Shown in pieces: positions 16,501 through 25,186 of a stretch of DNA of 36,182 nt. The stretch's first letter is position 1, and each line of letters starts with the position of its first letter. The stretch is from a virus, in the IMG/VR virus record IMGVR_UViG_3300031841_003365, positions 1-36,182 of that record, one strand, 5' to 3'. A model generated the notes under the pieces. The model saw only the letters and a program-made list of their open reading frames with translations, had not been told where the DNA came from and made no database searches. The position numbers and the translations under genes are program-made.

Positions 16501-18890
16501 TGGCAACTCAGTACAAACTCATAGTTCGAGAAAACGTAGCTGGCTCCACTAGCACGCCTGTGCTGACAGCGGCAGCGGCTAACACGGTCGTTGCTTCTGT
16601 AGTGGGCACGGACTCTGGTGGTTCGGCTACCGTAGAGGTGCTGGTAAAGAAGGCTACGGGCAGTATTATAGAACTCTCGCTCAAAGCCATCACTACCACC
16701 ACGCCAACGGAGCTCCTCACGGCTCCCGTTGCTCTGGAAGCAAACGACGTGCTCTACGTCCGCACTTCGCGAACGGGCACAAACTTCGTTATATCATACG
16801 TGGAGGACACAGCGGCTGTCGCAGGACAGGCAATTAGTGTGCTTAGCGACGTAGACACCACAGGTGTCGCCGATGGCGAGGCTTTGGTATATAACGGGAC
16901 TAGTGGTAATTGGGAGCCGGGCACCGTTAGCGGTGCGGCTGCCATGAACGACCTCACAGATGTCAACGCTTCAGGACCCTCGGGTGGCGATGTCCTAGAG
17001 TACAGCGGCAGTTCGTGGGTTAGCTCGGGCAAGCTGAGCACCGTTTATGGCCTTCTGAAGGAAGGTACAAGCACAACTTTGACAGATGGCTCAAATACTA
17101 ACTCGCAAATGGAGTTGACCGGGACAACGGCAAAGTTGAAGACGGGCGTCACCGAGGTAAAGTTGACCGAAACTTCTCCCGGCGAAATAGACTTGATTGT
17201 AGCCGCTGGGGCTGCAGGCGCAGAGACTTCGTTTACAGCTGTAGAAGTTAATGGGACAACAACGGCAAATAATGCTTTGGTAGACGTGAAAGACGGGGCC
17301 CGTCTTCGTTTAGAAAGCGCAACAAATAACTTTGCTACCGTTCGCAACACAGCAACGGCAGACACTGTTGTAACACTTCCGTCCTCTAACGGTACATTGG
17401 CTACAACAGGGGACCTTTATACCGACTCAGATGCAGACGCAAGGATTGCTGCAGCAAGTGTGACCGACCTTACAGATGTAACGAATGCGGGAAGCGGTGC
17501 CATTATCACAACTGCCGAGCGTAGCAAGTTGGCCGGCATTTCCGCAGGCGCAGAAGTAAACGCAGTTGATTCAGTCAACACGCAGACCGGAGCAGTAGTA
17601 TTAGACGCGGACGACATCAGCGACGCAGCTACTACAAACAAGTTCACGACCGCAGGCGACATCAGTAAATTAGCAGGCATTGCGGCAGGTGCAGAGGTAA
17701 ACACCGTGGATGATGTAACGGGAGGAACGGGGCTAACAGCCAGTCCGAGCACGGGCAACGTTATTATCAACCTTGACAACACCGCAGTAACCGCAGGTAG
17801 CTACACCAACGCGAATATTACGGTCGACGCACAGGGGCGTATTACAGCGGCATCTAACGGAACAGGAGGCGGCGGAGGTGGCGCAGGCGCTGTGATTGAT
17901 GCGTTACCAGCAGAGCAAGCTTTATGGAAGGGTTCTGCGGCTGTCAATACTGCAAATTTCTATAACCCACCTAGCCAAACGGGAGGATGGATAGCGTGGT
18001 CATCAATGTCCGCCTACGTCAATGTCGATTTGGATGAAGGTTCAAACGTCAACGCAAGCAAGCAATACGTTGTGCCGTCTGACGGGTATTACGAGTTCAA
18101 CGCATTTGTTGCCGGTAAAGACCAAGCCAACAGTACCTCAACCTTTAAGTATTTGACTGCGCTACAAGTCAACGGCACTAACGGTGCGGTTTTGACAAGT
18201 CGTATGACAAATGAACTGCTAGCGAATCAGTACGATGGCACAGGCGGTACGTGTGTAGTTGAGCTGTCAGCGGGTGATGTGGTAAATCCACAGTTTTACC
18301 TGCAACGCGTGTCAGGTTCAGGTCGATTTGAAATAGCGTACGCTGAGAACTATTTGCACTTTGCCATTCGTAAAATCTATGATTCTACAACAGGTAGCGC
18401 AGCAGGTATCGGGGACTTATCGGATGTAGCTGGCACAATGGGTACAGCAGGTCAGGTGCTCAAGGTTAACTCAGGAGGCACTGCATTAGAGTACACCGAC
18501 TTTGTCGCACCGCCGTATGAGGAGGACGAATTGGTCTCAGAACAAAACATCACAATGAACAGCAGCGTTTCTGTTGCCAGCAACAAGATTGTTGACATCA
18601 TGGGAGACGCTCTGGCTGATGCGTCAAATGCTAACACGAAGAAAATGTTGGGGTTCCATAACGGGAACGGGGTGTGTGTACTCCAAGGCATGGTCGATGC
18701 TGGAAACAGTATATCTGGAGCCTCCGCAGGTTCCCCGCTGTGGCTTGGGGCTAGTGGGTCTTTTAGTGCCACGGCGCCAACAACAGCCACGCACTACTCG
18801 AGGGTAGTTGGTTATTTTGTCGGCACCCTTGTTGGTGGCGAAGTTATGTGTTATTTCGACCCGTCAAAAGACTGGGTACAAATCGATTAA
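16500..18890 (+). CDS. Tail fibre / receptor-binding protein
   Basis: A 796-residue fibre-like protein. The N-terminal 100 residues may attach it to the tip. Repeated fibre motifs follow: L-S-D-V-D near 115, L-T-D-V-N near 152, L-T-D-V-T near 324, and two copies of KLAG(I)xAGAEVN ending near 354 and 401, a pattern common in trimeric phage fibres. A glycine run (455-461) is followed by a globular domain with VPSDGYYEFNAFV, reminiscent of C1q/TNF-like jelly rolls. A final domain carries G-F-H-N-G-N-G-V. TAATG couples it to the tail-tip gene. The fibre role is confident, the receptor unknown. Confidence 0.85.
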   Translation: MATQYKLIVRENVAGSTSTPVLTAAAANTVVASVVGTDSGGSATVEVLVKKATGSIIELSLKAITTTTPTELLTAPVALEANDVLYVRTSRTGTNFVISYVEDTAAVAGQAISVLSDVDTTGVADGEALVYNGTSGNWEPGTVSGAAAMNDLTDVNASGPSGGDVLEYSGSSWVSSGKLSTVYGLLKEGTSTTLTDGSNTNSQMELTGTTAKLKTGVTEVKLTETSPGEIDLIVAAGAAGAETSFTAVEVNGTTTANNALVDVKDGARLRLESATNNFATVRNTATADTVVTLPSSNGTLATTGDLYTDSDADARIAAASVTDLTDVTNAGSGAIITTAERSKLAGISAGAEVNAVDSVNTQTGAVVLDADDISDAATTNKFTTAGDISKLAGIAAGAEVNTVDDVTGGTGLTASPSTGNVIINLDNTAVTAGSYTNANITVDAQGRITAASNGTGGGGGGAGAVIDALPAEQALWKGSAAVNTANFYNPPSQTGGWIAWSSMSAYVNVDLDEGSNVNASKQYVVPSDGYYEFNAFVAGKDQANSTSTFKYLTALQVNGTNGAVLTSRMTNELLANQYDGTGGTCVVELSAGDVVNPQFYLQRVSGSGRFEIAYAENYLHFAIRKIYDSTTGSAAGIGDLSDVAGTMGTAGQVLKVNSGGTALEYTDFVAPPYEEDELVSEQNITMNSSVSVASNKIVDIMGDALADASNANTKKMLGFHNGNGVCVLQGMVDAGNSISGASAGSPLWLGASGSFSATAPTTATHYSRVVGYFVGTLVGGEVMCYFDPSKDWVQID

Positions 18891-18892
18891 TC

Positions 18893-19756
18893 ATGGGAGA
18901 AATATCAGGAGTAAGCACTGCGAACATTGACAACGTTGACGGCTTCTATACTACGCAAAGTGGAGGGGGTGGTGGCACTGCTACCACGACCCCAACTATT
19001 TCGTTGTCGGGTGGCGTATTTGGAAACGTATCCGTTGAAGTAACCAACCACAGCGGTTACACCAATCCAAACTACGAATGCATTGTGACCGCCGGGGCAA
19101 CAACTACTGTGGCCGATGCCGATGTGAATCACACCCTCGACAGCGGCGCGGATAGTTTGAGCGCCAATCTGTCGTTTGCAGACACCAATGCGGCTACAGG
19201 AACGAGAACTGTTTCGGTCAAGGCGCAAGAATTTGGTGACTACGTGCAAAGCAGCGCCGCAACGGCGACTTTCGACATTAGTTACGTGCAGGACCACTAC
19301 GTGCGGCTTCAATCCGTAACCAGCACCGGCAGCCCCACCACACTACGAACAGCCATCGACGACATTCGTTTCTGCACTGGTGCGGGAGGCACGGGCACGG
19401 CATACCCAACTACGAACCTCACCAGCAACACGTCGGAAACTGGAATCGTGGTAAGCCAAGGTCACCTCTACAGCAGCAGTTACGATGCGTATAAGGCTTG
19501 TGACAGCAATACGACTGGTACGATGGCATGGCTGCTTGGGGCTTCGGCTGCCAATAACTGGTGGCAAATTCAGTGGGAGACTGGCACGTATGCCACGGCG
19601 CCTGAGATAAAAAGCATCAAAGTCCGGTTTGACGGCAACCAGCAAACGTTATACTTCAAACTCATGGGTAGCAGCACCGGGGCGTTCAGCGGCGAGGAAA
19701 CAGATTACGGGGTGTTTTACATTTCAGCCCGAAACAGCACAATTTACTACGGATGA
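18893..19756 (+). CDS. Adhesin with discoidin-like C-terminal domain
   Basis: A 287-residue protein. Its N-terminus (M-G-E-I-S-G-V-S-T-A-N-I-D-N-V-D-G) is followed by a Gly/Thr linker and an Ig-like beta domain (about 45-145). Residues 150-287 contain Y-D-A-Y-K-A-C-D-S, WLLGASAANNWWQIQWE and I-K-S-I-K-V-R-F-D-G, the pattern of F5/8 type C (discoidin) sugar-binding domains. It probably helps the virion bind surface glycans. The start is ATG 18893, two bases after the fibre stop. The next gene overlaps by ATGA. Confidence 0.75.
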   Translation: MGEISGVSTANIDNVDGFYTTQSGGGGGTATTTPTISLSGGVFGNVSVEVTNHSGYTNPNYECIVTAGATTTVADADVNHTLDSGADSLSANLSFADTNAATGTRTVSVKAQEFGDYVQSSAATATFDISYVQDHYVRLQSVTSTGSPTTLRTAIDDIRFCTGAGGTGTAYPTTNLTSNTSETGIVVSQGHLYSSSYDAYKACDSNTTGTMAWLLGASAANNWWQIQWETGTYATAPEIKSIKVRFDGNQQTLYFKLMGSSTGAFSGEETDYGVFYISARNSTIYYG

Positions 19757-19968
19757 TTCAGCAAGACACACTACCACTAATCAATGAATTTCTGCGGGTG
19801 ATAGGCGAGCAAACGCTACTCATGCACCTCGACAATCAAAGCAACGACGCACAGAAAGACCAAATTGCGGTCTGCACACGTGTACTGCTGGACGAGTGGA
19901 ACGAAAGACCATGGACTACAGCTAGTGAAAACGGCGACAAACTTATAGAAATATTTAGAGATGAGTGA
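19753..19968 (+). CDS. Small hypothetical protein before the lysis genes
   Basis: A 71-residue helical, soluble-looking protein with no recognised family. It overlaps the adhesin gene by ATGA and the following membrane protein gene by eight bases, so it is part of the coupled tail-lysis cluster. No membrane segment is visible. Confidence 0.7.
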   Translation: MIQQDTLPLINEFLRVIGEQTLLMHLDNQSNDAQKDQIAVCTRVLLDEWNERPWTTASENGDKLIEIFRDE

Positions 19969-20176
19969 GGTTACAACAGGAATGATTTTAGAGTTCATCC
20001 TCCTACTTGGGGGAGGAATAGGGGCTTGGGTCAAGATTAACCAACAAGTCATGGTGCTCAAGTCTAGAATCATAAATCTAGAAAAGAAAGAAGAGTCTAT
20101 GGATAAGAAACTCGATTTACTTATGGACGCGGTGCAGGAGCTCAAAATCTTGCTCGCAAAATCTGGCATGACGTGA
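19961..20176 (+). CDS. Membrane-anchored coiled-coil protein, lysis accessory candidate
   Basis: A 71-residue protein with one N-terminal membrane segment (about 8-24, ILEFILLLGGGIGAWV) and a charged coiled coil behind it (31-66, heptad-like L-K-S-R-I-I-N-L-E-K-K-E). This shape resembles XhlA-type hemolysin or other holin partners. It lies directly before the endolysin, whose GTG start overlaps its stop. A lysis role is inferred from topology and neighbours. Confidence 0.7.
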   Translation: MSEVTTGMILEFILLLGGGIGAWVKINQQVMVLKSRIINLEKKEESMDKKLDLLMDAVQELKILLAKSGMT

Positions 20177-20649
20177 GGTTCGTAGACAGGATAGTTATAC
20201 ACTGCTCGGCGACACCACCTACCATGGACATAGGCGTGAACACCATTCGAGGGTGGCACGTAAATGAACGAGGATGGACAGACGTAGGGTATCACTTCGT
20301 GATACTTAGAAACGGAACCGTGCAGGAAGGGAGAGATGTTCACAAGACAGGTAGTCACGCATACGGGTACAACAAGTCCAGTATAGGCGTCTGCTACGTG
20401 GGTGGAGTGAATAGCGACATGGAGCCAGAAGACAACAGGACCGAGGCTCAAAAAGACTCGCTGTACAGACTTGTGAACCGACTAATGCGCATGTATCCAG
20501 ATATAAGGTATGTGTGTGGACACAGGGACTTGCCGGGAGTAACCAAGGCTTGTCCAAGTTTTGATGTAAAAGAATGGTTAGATGGAGAAGACAATAAAGG
20601 AAACGCGAATCGGTGCGTGGCTAAAGGAAAAGGCACCGAACGTATTTGA
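20173..20649 (+). CDS. N-acetylmuramoyl-L-alanine amidase (endolysin), T7 lysozyme-like
   Basis: A 158-residue zinc amidase (Amidase_2) that cuts the bond between MurNAc and L-alanine in peptidoglycan. It aligns by eye with T7 lysozyme along its whole catalytic core. Expected zinc ligands are His10 (IHCSAT), His117 (C-G-H-R-D) and Cys127 (KACPSFD), and catalytic partners are Tyr40 (D-V-G-Y-H-F) and Lys125. The start is GTG 20173, overlapping the upstream TGA. There is no signal peptide, so a holin is needed. The last 22 residues overlap the next gene and look unconserved. Confidence 0.93.
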   Translation: MRFVDRIVIHCSATPPTMDIGVNTIRGWHVNERGWTDVGYHFVILRNGTVQEGRDVHKTGSHAYGYNKSSIGVCYVGGVNSDMEPEDNRTEAQKDSLYRLVNRLMRMYPDIRYVCGHRDLPGVTKACPSFDVKEWLDGEDNKGNANRCVAKGKGTERI

Positions 20650-21013
20650 CGTCTTTAAAGACGCACTGCCAGACGAGGGGGCGCTTGGGCTAATCAAGAA
20701 CCTCCTGTCTGAGGAACAAAAGACTGACCCCGAATACTACAAAAGCATGCTTGAGGCCGAGCGTATAGCTCAAGAAGCCATAACCACCCGCTGGGTGTCG
20801 GACAACCAGTCCGGCAGCAGGCTGACGCGAATGGTGCGACCCATGTCGCTAATCACGCTACTGAGCCTCTACTTGGTCCTAGTGATAGTGGATTCGACCG
20901 AGAGCCTAAACTTCGACGTAAAGGAAGACTACATATCCTTGCTAGAAGTTTTATCACTGACCGCCTTTGGAGCTTACTTCGCCGGAAGAAGCTACGAGAA
21001 AACTAAACTTTAA
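20582..21013 (+). CDS. Holin-like membrane protein
   Basis: A 143-residue protein with a soluble helical N-terminal half and two C-terminal membrane segments (about 93-111, PMSLITLLSLYLVLVIVD; and about 118-138). The motif S-G-S-R-L-T-R-M-V-R-P before the first segment resembles the 3TM holin family first described from gene transfer agents (PF11351). It overlaps the amidase by 68 bases and ends the plus-strand block. A role in endolysin release is likely; the exact family is less sure. Confidence 0.75.
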   Translation: MEKTIKETRIGAWLKEKAPNVFDVFKDALPDEGALGLIKNLLSEEQKTDPEYYKSMLEAERIAQEAITTRWVSDNQSGSRLTRMVRPMSLITLLSLYLVLVIVDSTESLNFDVKEDYISLLEVLSLTAFGAYFAGRSYEKTKL

Positions 21014-21041
21014 CCGTGGTTGGTTTTTGAGGTGAAAAAAG

Positions 21042-21085
21042 AAACCCCCTACTGCACCCTTGTGGCGCGGTAGGGGGTTTTGTCG
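21042..21085. terminator. Two-way terminator between the convergent arms
   Basis: AAACCCCCTAC (21042-21052) pairs over 11 bases with GTAGGGGGTTT (21070-21080). Ts follow on the plus side, and an A run (21035-21040) precedes it, giving a T run for minus-strand transcripts. It stands between the holin stop and the reductase stop, so it can end both arms. Confidence 0.9.
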
Positions 21086-21097
21086 TTTAAAGGGTCC

Positions 21098-21139
21098 CTA
21101 GGTGGTAGAGCCTAGATACCCAGCACTGTCCTAAGTGCT
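21098..21139 (-). other. Two short hairpins at the 3' end of the reductase message
   Basis: CTAGG (21098-21102) pairs with CCTAG (21111-21115), and AGCACT (21122-21127) pairs with AGTGCT (21134-21139), the latter directly after the reductase stop codon. No T run is attached. They may protect the mRNA end or pause polymerase before the two-way terminator. Confidence 0.4.
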
Positions 21140-23032
21140 TCATCGTACAGGGCAAGCACCTGTGTCGCAGTCTTCAACCTCGACGTCCTCAAGTGCTAGC
21201 GCCTCGAGGCTTTCGATTGGAGTGACCTTGGCAGCCATCTGCTTGTAGGTTTTTTCGTCAATCTCCTCCATGGGAGCTTGGGCGAATCCGTGGTCGTTAT
21301 GCAACAAGAACGAAACAGACTTCACGTCGTGATAGTTGTCCTCGAGCCACTGCTTGATGTCGTCGAGCTCGTGCTTGCGGTAGTAGATAGTGACAGACAC
21401 CGAGTTGTCCGACCACTCCTTCTGCAGTCGCTTGATAACTTCTAACTGGTCCACGGCGGTCATGTCTTTGGCGAGCTTGGTGCCTTCAGGAACTTTGCAA
21501 GGGAAGCTAACCACTACAGTGGACTTGTCTTCCGTCCCGTCGAAGTTCAGCACGTACTCCACAGGGTACCCCTGCTTCCGGGCGGTAGCGGCCAAGCTGC
21601 TATCAGACGACATTCGGATTCGTCGAATGTAGTACTGGCTGTACGCTGGGTGAGCCCCTGATGTAACGCCAGCAAGTAGACTAAGCGTTCCAGATGGCTT
21701 GACTGTTGTAAGTTTAATAGATGCTGGGAATCCGTGTAGTTTAGAGTATTCTGTGTCATAGTTTCGAATGTATTCGTACGCACCGTCGAGCCACGACCGC
21801 TGCTTCTCGCTCGCTTGCAAGTAGCCGGTCACGCCGATTCCCATGCGCATGTTTTTGTGGACGATGTCCTCGGTCTCTTTGATGGCGCACTTGATAGCAA
21901 GGCTATGCTTGTTGATGCGGTACAAAAACTTTAGCACCTGCCGCAACTCATAGTCGGACTCAATGTTTGGTAGGTAAACCTCAGCCAAGCAACACGTCTC
22001 GAAGTTCGCTAAAGATTGTTCTGCACACGGGTTGTATCCCTGCACGTCTGGGTCGGGATACTCGGTCTCACCGGTTCGGCCCATGCGTCGAGACGACTCG
22101 AGGTTGATTAGGCCATACGGCTCACCGTTACCCTTATATCCTTCCCAGAACTCTTCAGGAAGCAGAGACGTGTCTTCGCAGATGACTGAGTTGTTGGACA
22201 TGGCTCGCCAGTTTGGCACGTTGCCCAAGTCCCATCGCTTGGCACGCAGGTACTCGATGTCGTCGTAGTCGCCAAGGGCAATCTGTGCAGAGCGTCGGAC
22301 ATTGCCTGCCACAACTACCTTTCCGATAATGTTCATGATGTCCAAACAATCTACGGAACTAAGGCGCTGACCCGCACGATTGTTCAGGATGTTATTAATC
22401 TCACCGATGCCCCACACCAAGTCGTCGGGGCCAGAAGCCGTACCTCCGAATCCTTTAATAGGAGAGCCCTTGGAGCGTATCATGTGCGCAGCATAGGTAA
22501 ACCCTTCCCCGGTCACGAACGAGGCTTCTAAGGTCTTCCTGAGCAGTTCAACCCATCCTTCACGACTATCGGGTACGATGAAGTCGGCGTCGTTTTTGTC
22601 ATGGCGCTCAACGTTGACCCGAGCCTTGACCTTGGGGAGCTGGTATACGTTCTCTCGCTGAATGTTAAACCCTACGCCCGAACCCAGCATAAGCATCTCG
22701 AATGCCCAAGTGAAGGGTCGAATAGGGTCGTCAACCACGACAAACGCGCAGTTCTGAAGCGAGGGCAGGCCAAGCTTGTCAACCGTCTTTGTGCCGAGTT
22801 GCCACAAAAAGCGCCCAGCGACAGTACCCTTTAGGCCAAGCATAATCTTTCGCAATTCCCCTTCCTCGAACTGAGTGAATCCTACGTTCAGCTGGTCGCG
22901 ACATGCGTCGATAACTCGCTCCACGGTGTCGGGCCACTCCTCTGTTTTTCCATTCTCTGTTGGGCGCGAGTACGTTCGCTTGTATACGGGGTACCCAACC
23001 TCTCCCCAAGGTGTTTTAGTTTGTGTTTCCAT
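21140..23032 (-). CDS. nrdJ: Adenosylcobalamin-dependent ribonucleotide reductase, class II monomeric
   Basis: A 630-residue enzyme making deoxynucleotides with a B12 radical, closest in motif layout to the monomeric ribonucleoside-triphosphate reductase of Lactobacillus leichmannii. Visible residues: Cys95 (L-Q-N-C-A-F) and Cys347 as the redox pair, Cys336 and Glu338 in N-P-C-A-E-Q-S-L as thiyl and acid, spacing 336 to 347 equal to 408 to 419 in that enzyme, and a C-terminal C-D-T-G-A-C pair for re-reduction. It is about 110 residues shorter than that enzyme. It is last in the minus-strand DNA-metabolism block and depends on host cobalamin. Confidence 0.92.
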   Translation of the reverse strand: METQTKTPWGEVGYPVYKRTYSRPTENGKTEEWPDTVERVIDACRDQLNVGFTQFEEGELRKIMLGLKGTVAGRFLWQLGTKTVDKLGLPSLQNCAFVVVDDPIRPFTWAFEMLMLGSGVGFNIQRENVYQLPKVKARVNVERHDKNDADFIVPDSREGWVELLRKTLEASFVTGEGFTYAAHMIRSKGSPIKGFGGTASGPDDLVWGIGEINNILNNRAGQRLSSVDCLDIMNIIGKVVVAGNVRRSAQIALGDYDDIEYLRAKRWDLGNVPNWRAMSNNSVICEDTSLLPEEFWEGYKGNGEPYGLINLESSRRMGRTGETEYPDPDVQGYNPCAEQSLANFETCCLAEVYLPNIESDYELRQVLKFLYRINKHSLAIKCAIKETEDIVHKNMRMGIGVTGYLQASEKQRSWLDGAYEYIRNYDTEYSKLHGFPASIKLTTVKPSGTLSLLAGVTSGAHPAYSQYYIRRIRMSSDSSLAATARKQGYPVEYVLNFDGTEDKSTVVVSFPCKVPEGTKLAKDMTAVDQLEVIKRLQKEWSDNSVSVTIYYRKHELDDIKQWLEDNYHDVKSVSFLLHNDHGFAQAPMEEIDEKTYKQMAAKVTPIESLEALALEDVEVEDCDTGACPVR

Positions 23033-23057
23033 TTCGTTTGGTTTCTATTGATTAAGA

Positions 23058-23309
23058 TTACAATATAACATTCATAGATAGAAGAGCGCCCAAGAGGTAA
23101 CCTACCGCAGACGCAAGTGCAATGCGCACACGACCTGACCATGTTTTCTCGTCGGCTACTAGCCCTGCAAATGGGAGCGCTATGAAAGGACCTACGAAAG
23201 CCCAGAACATAACAGCTCCCAACGCCTTGTTGGCCACTGCATTGATGTACATGGTAGAGCCAATCTCAAGCAGCAGTGCGCTCAATAGTACTGCAACATA
23301 CTTGTTCAT
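23058..23309 (-). CDS. Small multi-span membrane protein
   Basis: An 83-residue hydrophobic protein with three predicted membrane segments (about 4-22, 30-49, 61-80), a loop D-E-K-T-W-S-G-R-V-R between the last two, and small-residue motifs such as A-V-G-Y-L-L-G-A-L-L. I do not recognise a family. Its start overlaps the stop of the zinc-ribbon gene. Its place just before the reductase gives no direct clue to function. Confidence 0.75.
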   Translation of the reverse strand: MNKYVAVLLSALLLEIGSTMYINAVANKALGAVMFWAFVGPFIALPFAGLVADEKTWSGRVRIALASAVGYLLGALLSMNVIL

Positions 23310-23506
23310 AAAACCCTTTTTTTACCGGTCCCTGAGTCGGTGAATGACATGCCGGGCACGCCCTTCTTTGGATTTGCGTGTTCGCATCTTCCTCCGCACT
23401 TCTCGCAGGTATCTCCAGTCATTCGCATTTCTCCATCTATGATTTTTATAGTGGTATCTGTCCTTGTCTGTAAGTGGTCGCATTCCTTACACTTAAATTC
23501 TATCAT
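23306..23506 (-). CDS. Small zinc-ribbon protein
   Basis: A 66-residue protein with two knuckles, C-K-E-C (6-9) and C-E-K-C (34-37), plus Cys41, as expected for a zinc ribbon. The remainder is Gly/Lys-rich. Such proteins in phages may bind nucleic acid or regulate transcription. It sits between the phosphoesterase and the membrane protein, overlapping the latter by four bases. The metal site is evident; the role is unknown. Confidence 0.75.
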   Translation of the reverse strand: MIEFKCKECDHLQTRTDTTIKIIDGEMRMTGDTCEKCGGRCEHANPKKGVPGMSFTDSGTGKKRVL

Positions 23507-23507
23507 C

Positions 23508-24650
23508 TTAAAAGTTGTGTGTTATCCGTGCAACTTGGCCGTGCACGGGATGGTGAATAAAGCCCTCCACGGCCTTGGGGGCATGTTGGTATCCGTTTCT
23601 GTGGTGCCACGAGTCGGTACCACTAGGCGACCGCAAGCTCTCTAGCGTGACGCCTTGAAAGTCCTTGCTCATCTTGTGGTGCACGTGGTGCGTGTAGATG
23701 TAGCGGTGCTTCGTGCGTGCCCACTCTTGCGGGGCCTCTGTAGCCATTAGGAGCGGCAGGTCCTGATTCTTTGCGCCGTCACCGTGCGTGGTTCCGATGA
23801 GGTTGTTTCCATACACGTAGTACTTTCTGTGCTTCAAGTCTGCGTCACGAGTAAACCCTTTGTGGTTTTCGAAGTAGTTGCAAATCATGTCGGACAAGAA
23901 GAATCCGTGCGTGTAGTCGTGATTCGAAGGGTTGAATACGAAGTGAACAGGAGCCATCTTGAGCAGGCTGCCGATGAGGTCGATGTACAGCTTCTGCGCT
24001 ATCTTGAAGTTGCGGAACCACATACCGTCGGTATCTTGCGGTGTGCCAGAAGTCGTCTTGCGCTGTGGACTGTCAATATGGAGTATGTCGTTACCTCCCA
24101 CAAAGACAATCTGCTCTATTTCGAATCCGCTTGCCTTTTGCAAGATTCCGCGAATACCTTCCTTAACGCGCTTAACCGCAGTCTGTGAATCATAGTCGCT
24201 ACCGGTCTCGAATGAATCTGCGAGCTTACCGATGTGAACGTCCGCAGGGTCAATGACCAAGCAGTGGCCATCCACGCACTTATCATACTGTATATACTCG
24301 AAGTTCGGACGATAAGATGCAAGAGTAGTAAGCATCTCTTCCCGTACCTCTTCCCAAGTGGTTTCATTTTTATTGGCTTTTACGTTAACACTTATACCGC
24401 TGTCGTCCTTTAGCCAATAAGAGGATATGTCTTTGACATTGATTCCGTGCTTTTTCGCGAAGGCCTCAATGGCAGACTGGTCCGTCTCTTCTGGCAGAGA
24501 ACTGAGCTGATTCGATATTCCCCGTCGAAGGGTTTCTTCTGACTGAGGTAGCTCGTATTCCTTTTTTAGAATCCTAGCTATCTCCGCCTTGGACTTACCC
24601 TCGGCGAACAGCTCGAGGATGCGCTCCATGAAAACTGAATATAAACTCAT
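23508..24650 (-). CDS. Metallophosphoesterase with N-terminal helix-turn-helix-like region
   Basis: A 380-residue protein. Residues 8-50 (K-S-K-A-E-I-A-R-I-L) look like a DNA-binding helix-turn-helix. The calcineurin-like phosphoesterase part has D-V-H (137-139), G-N-D-x-x-H (186-191), S-N-H-D (242-245), T-H-G-D (288-291) and T-H-H-V-H-H (320-325), which are the two-metal ligands in order. Comparable phage proteins are thought to act as DNA nucleases or phosphatases in replication, like SbcD/Mre11. It overlaps the upstream gene by four bases. The enzyme class is firm, the substrate inferred. Confidence 0.85.
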   Translation of the reverse strand: MSLYSVFMERILELFAEGKSKAEIARILKKEYELPQSEETLRRGISNQLSSLPEETDQSAIEAFAKKHGINVKDISSYWLKDDSGISVNVKANKNETTWEEVREEMLTTLASYRPNFEYIQYDKCVDGHCLVIDPADVHIGKLADSFETGSDYDSQTAVKRVKEGIRGILQKASGFEIEQIVFVGGNDILHIDSPQRKTTSGTPQDTDGMWFRNFKIAQKLYIDLIGSLLKMAPVHFVFNPSNHDYTHGFFLSDMICNYFENHKGFTRDADLKHRKYYVYGNNLIGTTHGDGAKNQDLPLLMATEAPQEWARTKHRYIYTHHVHHKMSKDFQGVTLESLRSPSGTDSWHHRNGYQHAPKAVEGFIHHPVHGQVARITHNF

Positions 24651-25186
24651 TTGTTTGATTTAAAGGTGAAATTAGACAGTATGTCCTCACAGCTACACCC
24701 CATATCCTCCATCCTCTTTATCTCCATGTAGGTGGCGAGGGAGGAGTGTTTGGGGGTAGGTTCGAACCATTGACCGTTTCGTCGGTTATCTTTGTATCCT
24801 ACGAACTCAGATGCCTCAAGTAGCATGCAAGTTTGAAACTCCGTAGGGCTTCGCTCCAACAGCGTATTACCTCCCAACCCATAGAACTCCGACGAGAGAC
24901 AATCAAAAAGCTCTATTATGTCCCTATACTCTTCGCTCATGCATACGGGACTGCTAGAATCCATAACGTCTTTTACTGCACGTGAAGCCTTGTCGCTACT
25001 AGAGTAGTCGCACAGCTCCGCGATAAGAGAGAATGGAAGGTAGCACTTGTTTCGAAGGTACCAAGCAGCTAGGTTGTTGTGAGGGTAGTTGGCTTCTGCG
25101 CACTCAGCCTTCAGGTCGCTTGCTAGTTGCCACACTTCACTCAACGACAAAAGCCTCGCGTTGTGGTATCGTTGTTCTAGTTTCAT
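24647..25186 (-). CDS. Hypothetical protein between helicase and phosphoesterase
   Basis: A 179-residue protein, Cys- and Ser-containing, helical in its first half, with no family that I recognise. Start and stop overlap the neighbouring genes by four bases on both sides, so it is made together with helicase and phosphoesterase. The N-terminal L-S-L-S-E-V-W-Q-L-A-S-D-L-K-A-E-C may be a small helical DNA-binding unit, but this is only an impression. It has no primase-like motifs. Confidence 0.8.
   Translation of the reverse strand: MKLEQRYHNARLLSLSEVWQLASDLKAECAEANYPHNNLAAWYLRNKCYLPFSLIAELCDYSSSDKASRAVKDVMDSSSPVCMSEEYRDIIELFDCLSSEFYGLGGNTLLERSPTEFQTCMLLEASEFVGYKDNRRNGQWFEPTPKHSSLATYMEIKRMEDMGCSCEDILSNFTFKSNK

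Noticed and set aside
16950-17800. Repeats in the tail fibre gene as a diversity-generating or CRISPR-like system
   Set aside because: They are coding fibre motifs; no reverse transcriptase, template repeat or regular spacers are present.
19816-20451. 211-codon minus-strand frame under the lysis genes
   Set aside because: Antisense to three well-supported coupled genes, including a clear amidase.
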